Below, piece after piece: positions 1 to 7,700 of a DNA stretch of 26,941 nt; within the stretch, counting starts at the first letter, position 1, and each line of letters begins with the position of its first letter. The stretch spans positions 1 to 26,941 of the IMG/VR virus record IMGVR_UViG_3300046369_001449, one strand, 5' to 3'. Source of the stretch: a virus. The notes beneath the pieces were generated by a model that was not told the origin of the DNA, searched no databases, and saw nothing but the letters and a program-made list of their open reading frames with translations. Position numbers and translations under genes: made by a program.

Positions 1-274
1 CTGTTATTTCACCTGGAGGTAAGTTTGTTAATTGTGAACCATCACCTTTAAAGTTTGAAGCGGTTATGGCACCATTTAAAGAAAGAGAACCAGTGATTGG
101 TCTTGGGTGAGAGTTTACAGTTAATATTTCTGAGATTGATTCAAGTGATGAAGATTTTTTTAGAAATAATCTTCCATCATAGGTATTCATTGCCAATTCA
201 CCTAATTCAAGATTAGATGTACTTGGTATCTTACCACTAACTGCCGTTCTTTTTAGTTTAATTAACTGTGCCAT
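1..274 (-). CDS. Fibre-type protein, MAQ-IKLKR adaptor family (3' end outside window)
   Basis: The gene starts at the ATG at 274 and reads open to the left edge of the window, giving 91 residues with the C-terminus missing. It begins MAQLIKLKR, followed by LELGELAMNTYDGRLFLKK. This matches position by position the first ~50 residues of the 210-residue protein encoded at 4086-4718 (MAQIIKLKR, LSIGELAINVDDGKVFLRR). Around residue 78 it has FKGDGSQLTNL, a short module shared by the other fibre genes here. The N-terminal block resembles the adaptor found at the start of many phage receptor-binding proteins (Mtd N-terminal type), which attaches the fibre to the tail or to another fibre; that assignment is from memory of the family. 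AAAGAG lies upstream with a long spacing. It follows the 1234-residue S74 fibre gene by 67 bases. Its total length and receptor-binding part cannot be judged. Confidence 0.85.
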   Translation of the reverse strand, partial: MAQLIKLKRTAVSGKIPSTSNLELGELAMNTYDGRLFLKKSSSLESISEILTVNSHPRPITGSLSLNGAITASNFKGDGSQLTNLPPGEIT

Positions 275-308
275 ATCTATGACTTACTCTTTCATTATAT
301 AATTAACA

Positions 309-347
309 AAATAAGAAATCCTTATATAAGGATTTAATTTCTTATTT
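309..347 (-). terminator. Hairpin at the 3' end of the 1234-residue fibre gene, terminator-like
   Basis: A perfect 20-base palindrome (AAATCCTTAT/ATAAGGATTT) lies at 316-335. An outer pair of 11-base arms (309-319 with 337-347) is also complementary, so either a simple hairpin or a longer stem with a 5-base bulge can form. The stop codon at 342-344 lies inside the outer arm. In the RNA the hairpin is followed by CUUAUUUUGUU, a weak U-rich tail. It could be an intrinsic terminator or an mRNA 3'-end stabilising structure. The stem is AU-rich, so termination strength is uncertain. Confidence 0.45.
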
Positions 348-3300
348 CAACTTTTCTTTTAAACTATCGATTTCTTTTTGTTGCTCTTTAATAGCCTCTA
401 TTAAGAGACCAGTAAGTTTAGCATAATCTACTCCTTTATATCCATTATCTCTATTAGTTACCAATTCTGGTAATACTTTTTCAACATCTTGTGCAATTAC
501 ACCAACATTTGGTAATGTTTGTTGTAATTCATCTGCATTTTCATTCCAATTCCATGTTACACCTTTTAAAGATTGTACTTTTTCAATTGGGTTAGAGATA
601 AGTTCTATATTATCTTTTAATCTTTCATCCGAAGAAGCGAATGCTACAACATCTCCACCTACGTTTAATGCTCCACTAATACCAACACCACCAGTTACTT
701 TAAGTGCTCCAGTCGTTTTGGATGTTGAAGCAGTTGAGTTTGTGATTGATATAATACCAGTTGCAGTATCATTAGCATCACTTCTTAGATATTTACTATC
801 TGTTTGAGATGTAATATCAAATGATGAAATATAGTTAGCACCATTTGCAATGTATTGGTTATCTAATGCTCCACCATTACCAGTATAAGTTGATAATGCT
901 GTGTTTTCAACATTTCCTAAACCTAAATCTCCTTTAGTTAAGTTTCTTGTTGCAACACTACCATTTGCATCAGTAACACGTCCACTCGTATCTGTTGTAA
1001 TATTAATATCTAAATCAGATATTACAGTTGCACCTGATAAAAGAGTGGTATCGATATCTATATCATCTCCAGCTAAGTTAGTTGGAAGTACATAGTTAAC
1101 TGTTCCTGCAGCATCTACTCCTAAGTTTGTTCTTGCAGTAGCAGCATTTGTTAAATCACTTAAGTTTTGGTCTTTTTGTAATTTTCCACCAACAGTAGTT
1201 GTTAATGATGCCAGACCTGATTGGTCTGATGCTAAAGAAGCGGATAATTCACCAAGTGTATCTAATGTTGAACCAGCGTTTCCGATAATGTCATCAATTC
1301 TACCTTGTACGAATGCCGTAGTTGCTATTCTTGTAGAAGAGTTAGCAGCATCTTGAGTAGGAGCGATAGGATTACCAGTGAATGTTGGTGATGAAAACAT
1401 TGTTGATTTAGATTCGTTTGTTACGTTTCCTAAACCTAAATTAGTTGCGGTTAGTGTTCTTGTTGCAACAGAAGCGTTTGCATCTGTTACTAAACCACTT
1501 GTGTTTGTTGTAATATTAATATCTAAATCAGATATTACAGTTGCTCCTGTCAACGCACCTGTATCAATATCGATATCATCACCAGCTAAGTTAGTTGGTA
1601 AAGTATAATTTACAGTTCCTGCTGGGTCTACACCTAAGTTAGTTCTTGCAGTAGCAGCATCTGATAAATCAGATAAGTTTTGGTTTTTTTGTAATTTTCC
1701 ACTTACAACAGTAGTTAAAGAATCAAGTGCTCCCTCATCAGCTGCTAGTGAAGCAGATATCTCACCAAGAGTATCCATTGCCGCTGGAGCGTTTCCTACT
1801 AAAGCAGTAAGTTCTGTTTGTACATAAGCAGTTGTTGCTATTTTAGTTGAGTTATCATCAGCTGTTGGAGTTGGTGCTACTGTTGTTCCAGTAAATGTAG
1901 GAGAAGCAAACATTGTTGATTTTGATTCATTGGTAACATTACCTAAACCTACATGAGTAGCGGTTACACCAGCAACTGTTCCAGTAAATGTAGGAGAAGC
2001 AAACATTGTTGATTTTGATTCATTGGTAACATTACCTAATCCAACATGAGATTTTGTTACACCAGCAACTGTTCCTGTAAATGTTGGTGATGCAAACATT
2101 GTACTTTTACTTTCGTTTGTTACATTACCCAATCCAACATCACCTTTTGTAGTTCCTTGTGCTCTTAAACTTGCATAAGTTCCACTTTGTGAGAAAGCAG
2201 CAACATCAGTAATATCAGCAGATGTAATTGAACCACTAAGTACTGATAATGAATCTAAATGGTCTGTTACATCCGAATCACTATAATTAGTAGCACCACT
2301 TGAAATATTTAAGAATGAACGAACTTCAGATGCCGAACCACTTACTACTGAATCTGCAGTTATTTTTGTTTTTACTTTTGCATCTGTATAATATTTGTTT
2401 GTACCCTCAGATACATTTGAAGTTGATAAGTTTGAAATATCTGTACTAGCATCTACTTGATTTCTTGTTATTACTTGACCACTTATTGAAATATAATCAT
2501 ATGAACCAGCAAGTGTTACATCAGTTGAATTATCTGTTCCTGCTGCATCTACACCAAGTGCTGTTCTTGCTGCACCTGCTGTGGTTGCTCCTGTACCACC
2601 ACTTCCAATTGGAACTGTTCCACCAGTTATTTCTTGACCTGATATAGATAAGTAATTTGTATTTTCAAGTGTAACATTGGTTGAATTATCTGTTCCAGCT
2701 GCATCAACTCCAAGTGCTGTTCTTGCTGCACCCGCCGTAGTTGCACCTGTACCACCACTTCCGACTGGTACTGTTCCACCAGTTATTTCTTGTCCACTTA
2801 ATGATAAGTAATTTGTATTTCCTAAAGTTACATCTGTTGAATTATCAGTTCCAGCTGCATCAACTCCAAGTGCTGTTCTTGCTGCACCTGCTGTAGTTGC
2901 TCCTGTACCACCTCTATTTACTGCTAAAGTACCAGTTGTTGAACCAATTGAAACTTGAGATGAACCAGAGATTACTGTATTACTATTTAATATAGGTACA
3001 ACATTTCCAGCATCAGTTACATCAGCACCACCTTCAATACCATCTAATTTAGATTTTAAAGTATTTGTTAAATTATTTGTATCCGATTCACTAAATAATG
3101 CAGTTTTAATTTCAGCACCTGTCTGGTCTGCCGTAGCACTACTTTCAATACCATCTAATTTAGATTTTAAAGTATTTGTTAAATTATTTGTATCATCTTC
3201 ACTAAATAATGCAGTTTTAATTTCAGCACCTGTTTGGTCTGCGGTTGAGCCATTTTCAACATTTAGTAAAGTTCTTACTTGAGATGCTGAACCACTTATT

Positions 3301-4046
3301 ACTGATAATGAATCTAAATGGTCTGTTACATCCGAATCACCATATTGTGCCGAACCATCAAGTGTAAGTGTACCAGCTGAATCGTTATAAGTTGCTGTTA
3401 TACCAGTTCCACCTACTATTAATGCATTAACTCTATCATCTACTCTTTCATTTGTAAAGTATAAGTTACTTGAACCTTCTGTAATTTCATCTGTATTATC
3501 TTTTGTTAAGATTTGTGAATCTACATAAGCTTTTACTGATTGTTGTGTTGGAAATTTGGTGTTTGAGTTGGAATTCATATTATCTTCATCAACACCAACT
3601 AAATTAATAATTTGTGATGAACCACTTACTACACTATCACCATTAATTTCTAAATATCTTAAGTCAAAGGAAGATGTTAGTTGAGAAGAACCACTAAACA
3701 AACCAATAGCATTAATACCAGATACAAATGTTGCTCTTTTTTCGTTTCCACTATCAGATGTATCTGAAAATAATACTTCATCATCTCCAGCCAATGTTCC
3801 AGCTGAAAATCCATCTATGTTTAGTGAAGTTGCAGCAACTCCAGTTAAGTTTGAACCATCTCCAAGGAATGAACCTGTGAATGAACCACTTAAGTTTGTA
3901 CTTGGTTTGGTTGAGGTTTGGTTTCCACTTGTATCCTTTTCAATAGTTTCAAGTTCTCCACCGGTTGAAATCTGTAATACAACTTCTGTCCCATCTTCTC
4001 TTGGGAAAGCTAACGAACCTGTAATTTTTGGACTGTGTATAATCAT
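342..4046 (-). CDS. Large tail fibre protein with C-terminal S74 self-cleaving chaperone domain
   Basis: This 1234-residue protein is Ser/Thr/Gly/Asn-rich and built almost wholly of repeats, as in trimeric phage fibres. Near the N-terminus (~50-70) is GSFLGDGSNLTG. Residues ~140-350 contain the block SGSSQ, DLRYLEINGD, GVDEDN, LYFTNERVDD and TADQTGAEIKTALFSE, shared with the 1134-residue fibre. Next come three 52-residue repeats (GGTGATTAGAARTALGVDAA), three 31-residue repeats (VGLGNVTNESKSTMF) and two 171-residue repeats. The last ~98 residues (from ASSDERLKDN) are a Peptidase_S74 / endosialidase-type intramolecular chaperone with SDERLK, a GVIAQDVEKVLPELV core and a C-terminal helix. In this family the chaperone assists trimer folding and then cuts itself off just before the Ser of the SDxRLK motif. 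The start has AAAGGAAGAG upstream. It lacks the MAQ-IKLKR adaptor of its neighbours and begins MIIHSPKITGSL. It is probably a distal fibre or receptor-binding component; the receptor is unknown. Confidence 0.9.
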   Translation of the reverse strand: MIIHSPKITGSLAFPREDGTEVVLQISTGGELETIEKDTSGNQTSTKPSTNLSGSFTGSFLGDGSNLTGVAATSLNIDGFSAGTLAGDDEVLFSDTSDSGNEKRATFVSGINAIGLFSGSSQLTSSFDLRYLEINGDSVVSGSSQIINLVGVDEDNMNSNSNTKFPTQQSVKAYVDSQILTKDNTDEITEGSSNLYFTNERVDDRVNALIVGGTGITATYNDSAGTLTLDGSAQYGDSDVTDHLDSLSVISGSASQVRTLLNVENGSTADQTGAEIKTALFSEDDTNNLTNTLKSKLDGIESSATADQTGAEIKTALFSESDTNNLTNTLKSKLDGIEGGADVTDAGNVVPILNSNTVISGSSQVSIGSTTGTLAVNRGGTGATTAGAARTALGVDAAGTDNSTDVTLGNTNYLSLSGQEITGGTVPVGSGGTGATTAGAARTALGVDAAGTDNSTNVTLENTNYLSISGQEITGGTVPIGSGGTGATTAGAARTALGVDAAGTDNSTDVTLAGSYDYISISGQVITRNQVDASTDISNLSTSNVSEGTNKYYTDAKVKTKITADSVVSGSASEVRSFLNISSGATNYSDSDVTDHLDSLSVLSGSITSADITDVAAFSQSGTYASLRAQGTTKGDVGLGNVTNESKSTMFASPTFTGTVAGVTKSHVGLGNVTNESKSTMFASPTFTGTVAGVTATHVGLGNVTNESKSTMFASPTFTGTTVAPTPTADDNSTKIATTAYVQTELTALVGNAPAAMDTLGEISASLAADEGALDSLTTVVSGKLQKNQNLSDLSDAATARTNLGVDPAGTVNYTLPTNLAGDDIDIDTGALTGATVISDLDINITTNTSGLVTDANASVATRTLTATNLGLGNVTNESKSTMFSSPTFTGNPIAPTQDAANSSTRIATTAFVQGRIDDIIGNAGSTLDTLGELSASLASDQSGLASLTTTVGGKLQKDQNLSDLTNAATARTNLGVDAAGTVNYVLPTNLAGDDIDIDTTLLSGATVISDLDINITTDTSGRVTDANGSVATRNLTKGDLGLGNVENTALSTYTGNGGALDNQYIANGANYISSFDITSQTDSKYLRSDANDTATGIISITNSTASTSKTTGALKVTGGVGISGALNVGGDVVAFASSDERLKDNIELISNPIEKVQSLKGVTWNWNENADELQQTLPNVGVIAQDVEKVLPELVTNRDNGYKGVDYAKLTGLLIEAIKEQQKEIDSLKEKLK
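905..1930 (-). repeat. Two direct copies of a ~513-base coding repeat inside the 1234-residue fibre gene
   Basis: Two consecutive segments encode the same ~171-residue series: VGLGNV, PTFTG, IATTAFVQ/IATTAYVQ, a DTLGE(I/L)SASLA stretch, KLQK(N/D)QNLSDL, ARTNLGV, LPTNLAGDDIDIDT and VISDLDINITT. The same landmark (AGCTAAGTTAGTTGG on the plus strand) occurs at about 1071 and 1584, which fixes the period at 513 bases. Both copies are in frame. Confidence 0.85.
1888..2160 (-). repeat. Three tandem 93-base coding repeats
   Basis: Copies begin at 1888, 1981 and 2074 on the plus strand. The first two are identical for roughly their first 58 bases. Each encodes 31 residues with VGLGNVTNESKSTMFASPTF. 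A further diverged copy occurs near 1375-1440. The in-frame 93-base period allows copy-number change without frameshift. Confidence 0.9.
2466..2933 (-). repeat. Three tandem ~156-base coding repeats (GGTGATTAGAARTALGVDAA)
   Basis: Three 52-residue units run GGTGATTAGAARTALGVDAA, GTDNST, VTL, an aromatic NYLS or DYIS step, SGQ.IT and GGTVP. The last unit diverges at its end. GGTGATTAAAART-type repeats are common in phage fibres. Confidence 0.9.
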
Positions 4047-4069
4047 TTTTTAATCTCTTCCTTTTATAT

Positions 4070-4077
4070 TATAAATA
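4070..4077 (-). promoter_or_regulatory. Late-promoter-like octamer before the 1234-residue fibre gene
   Basis: The plus strand reads TATAAATA, so in the direction of the gene it reads TATTTATA within AATATATTTATAAT. It lies 24-31 bases before the ATG at 4046, followed by the AAAGGAAGAG ribosome binding site. The same octamer recurs in five other gaps. Function is inferred from position and recurrence only. Confidence 0.35.
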
Positions 4078-4085
4078 TATTATTT

Positions 4086-4718
4086 TTAAATAGAACCACC
4101 ATCTATTTGATTTATTGATGAAGATGATGCTGTTCCCGTTACATCTCCTGTTAAAACTACTTGGGATGAACCACTTATTAAACCACTTGGTAAATTTGCT
4201 ACTATTTCTGCAGATAATCCCGATACATTGGTTGCAGGTATTGAACCACTAACTACATGACCACCCTTTGCAACTACAACATATCCACTTTCTGCCTGTG
4301 GGAATGTTATTGTTACTGTATCGTTATTTGTTATTTTAAGAGTGGCTGGTATTACTTGGAAATCATTTGAATCATATACTTGTACTATTGCATTTGGTGT
4401 ATCTAAGTTATGATTTACTACCCATGTTGATGAGTTAGAAAATGTTCTTTTAATAGTTGCAGATTGTTCAACAGTAATATTTTCTAATCTACTACCATCT
4501 CCAACAAAATATGATGCGGATATAGAACCAGTTACATCTATCGAACCTGTATAAATATTTCCTACTAACTCTTGTACCGTATCACCTTGAGAACCACTTC
4601 TTCTAAGGAAAACTTTTCCATCATCAACATTTATTGCTAATTCTCCTATTGATAAATCTGAGGTGGTTGGTGAAGAGCCGGGGCTGGTACTTCTTTTCAG
4701 TTTAATAATCTGAGCCAT
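4086..4718 (-). CDS. Short fibre-associated protein with MAQ-IKLKR adaptor and IDGGSI tail
   Basis: This is a 210-residue protein. Residues 1-45 form the adaptor block (MAQIIKLKRSTSPG, LSIGELAINVDDGKVFLRR) shared with the gene cut by the left edge. Residues ~70-80 carry SYFVGDGSRLENI. The middle (~95-140) has WVVNHNLDTPNAIVQVYD and a run of short beta strands (DTVTITFP, SGYVVVAKGG), a small beta-sandwich type seen in marine phage structural proteins. The end has SGSSQV and then IDGGSI, the C-terminal tail also found on the 196-residue protein and, as IDGGTF, on the 1134-residue protein. It starts 3 bases after the stop of the 1398-residue gene with only a weak GGGAT upstream, so translation is probably coupled to that gene. 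It may be a short accessory fibre, an adaptor or an assembly partner of the S74 fibres; the sequence does not decide. Confidence 0.82.
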   Translation of the reverse strand: MAQIIKLKRSTSPGSSPTTSDLSIGELAINVDDGKVFLRRSGSQGDTVQELVGNIYTGSIDVTGSISASYFVGDGSRLENITVEQSATIKRTFSNSSTWVVNHNLDTPNAIVQVYDSNDFQVIPATLKITNNDTVTITFPQAESGYVVVAKGGHVVSGSIPATNVSGLSAEIVANLPSGLISGSSQVVLTGDVTGTASSSSINQIDGGSI

Positions 4719-4721
4719 TCT

Positions 4722-7700
4722 TTATCCCAATCTTTTTTTTAATTCAGAAACTTCGTTGTTTAATTCTTTTATTCCCTCTATAAGTAAAGATACTAATTTA
4801 TCATATTTTACAGCCTTGTATCCATCTGTTTTTTCTTGAACTAGCTCTGGTAATACTTTTTCTATTTCTTGTGCAATAACACCGTAGTCTTTACCTTTAT
4901 AAATATTTTGTTTTTCTTCATTCCATACGAAACTATTACCAGAAATCTGATTTATTTTTTGAAGAGGATTTTCGATTGGTTTTATATCATTTTTTAATCT
5001 CTCATCTGAAGATGCGTATGCAATTATATCATCACTTGCCTTTACAGTTCCAACTACATAAATATCATCAGATATATTGAATCTTGAGTTTGAGTGGTCC
5101 CAAGTAATTGATTCATTTGCCCCATCAATTTCAATACCTGCACCATTGGCCGCTGCAGAATCTGCAGAACCACTTGCAACTGTGATAAGTTTATCTTCAA
5201 TTTTTAATTCTGTTGAAGATATTTCAGTTGCAGAACCAAGAACTACAAAGTTACCACTTACAGTTAGATTACCTCCAAATGAACCACTATTAAATGAAAC
5301 ATCTGAAGTTGTTGATAAATTTTGGTTAATTGTATCAAGTTCTGTTTTATTTGAATGTGTATGTGTACTACCTTCTAATGAATCTATTCTTGAATCCAAT
5401 GAAGTTGATACTGCAGTTCCTACAAATAAATTATTTACTTGAGTTGAACCACTTACAACTGTTTCAGTATCTAATTTTTTCTTTGTACCTTCTAAGAAGT
5501 GAGCTGAACCAGTATCTAAGAATATACTTCTATTTTGGTCAATAGTACCACCACCATCTAAACCTTTACCACTACCAACTGTGAGAGTAGCGTGGTCTAT
5601 GTGTCTACTTGCAGTATAATTTGTAGTTTGGTTATGGTCAATTTGTGATGAACCACTAATTACTCCTTCAGTATTTAATTTTGTTTTTACTCTTAAATCA
5701 GTATAGTAAAGATTGGTTGAACCTTCTGATAAATCATCGGTATCAAATCCACTAAGTGATATTTGTGCCGAACCACTAAGTACACCTTCGGTATTTAAAA
5801 CATCTACGATTTGTGATGAACCACTTACTACCCCATCTCCGTTAATTTCTAAGTATCTTAAATCTAAAGATGAAGTTACTTGGGATGAACCACTTATTAA
5901 ACCACTTGGTAATTGAGGTGCAATACCTTGTACACCACCAACGAAGTGAGCTGAACCAGTATCTATTGAAAATACAACATCACCAACATTACCATAGTAA
6001 CCACTACCATCAGTAGAACCATCTCCAGTATGAGAAATACCTGTTCCCGATGATGGATATAAATTTGAAGAGTTTACTGATGTTATATCACCTGCACCTG
6101 CATCAATTAATGCTTGATTTACTGCATAGTTTGTTGGAATTACATTTTGGTCGTTATCAATTGAGTTAGATACATTTAAGAATGCAGCCGTACCTAAGTT
6201 TCTATATCCTACCGAACCTGCAGAACCACTAATAAGTGTTGCGGTTTCTCCAGTCCCCAATGAACTAAGAGTTGTAAGTGATAAACCATTAAATGTTGGA
6301 GAATCTGATTCTTTTAAACCCAAATCTACATTAGTACTATTTGAATTTATACTTGCTGTTACAACACCTTGGTGATTTGATGCAAATGATGAACCACTTA
6401 CAACATTATCTCCGTTAATTTCTAAGTATCTTAAATCTAAAGATGAAGTTACTTGAGAAGAGCCACTCAAAACTCCCTCTACATCTAATTTTGTTTTTAC
6501 TTTACTATCTGAATATTGATTTATTGAACTGTAATTTGTTGTTGCGGTTACATCAACTTGTGAAGAACCACTAATTACAGTTTCAGTATTTAGTACATCA
6601 ACTATTTGTGATGAACCAGATACAATACCACTTGGTAATGCACCTATATCAAAGAAATTTACTTGTTGAGATGATGTGAATACGTTATCACCATTAATTT
6701 CTAAATATCTTAAATCTAAAGATGAAGTTAGTTGAGATGAACCAGAAACAACACTACCAATTAAATCTGCCGTAATATTACCATTTGTTATGGTAAAGTT
6801 TACTGTTGATGAATCAGTTGATTGTGAAACTATATTTGAATCTCTATTTGATATATCACCAAATTCTACTTGAGATGAACCACTAAATACATTATCTCCA
6901 TTGATTTCTAAGTATCTTAAATCTAAAGATGAAGTTACTTGGGATGAACCACTTACGATTCCTCCTATTACATCACCAGTTATATTTCCATTTGTTATAG
7001 AGAAATCGATAGTACTTGAATCAGTTGATTGTGAAACTATATTTGAATCTCTGTTAGAGATATCACCAAATTCTACTTGAGATGAACCACTAAATACATT
7101 ATCTCCATTGATTTCTAAGTATCTTAAATCTAAAGATGAAGTTACTTGAGAAGAGCCAGATACAATGTTACTTCCACCAAATACAATACTTCCATGTTGA
7201 ATGTTTGTTAATTCAGAACCATCTCCTTTAAATCCAACTGATGAACTTACTTTTGCATCTAATACAAATGAAGAAGTTGCATCATCCCATTTTAATGATT
7301 TATTAGCTCCTGCAATTTCTAACCCAGCCCCATCAGCCTGAGCAGAATTTTGAGAACCACTAGCTACTGTTATTAATTTATCTTCAATTGTTAATTCTGA
7401 AGTTCCTATTTCTGTTGCTGCACCTAATACTGTTAAATCACCTGTAATTGTTACATCGCCACTTGCAGTTATATCATTGAATAATACATTTGAAGTTGTA
7501 CTAAGGTTTTGATTTATGGTATCAAGTTCTGTTTTATTTGAATGTGTATGGGAAACCCCTTCAAGAGTATCTAACCTTGAATCTAAAGATGTGGAAACAG
7601 ATGTTCCTACAAATAAATCATTAACTTGGTCAGAACCACTTACTACACCACCTAATATATCAGCTGATATAGAACCATTGGTTATGGTTATATCTATATT

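Noticed and set aside
4719-4725. Programmed frameshift joining the 1398- and 210-residue genes.
   Set aside because: The first gene ends with a complete S74 domain and a normal stop, and the second begins with a conserved MAQIIKLKR start, so they are separate proteins.
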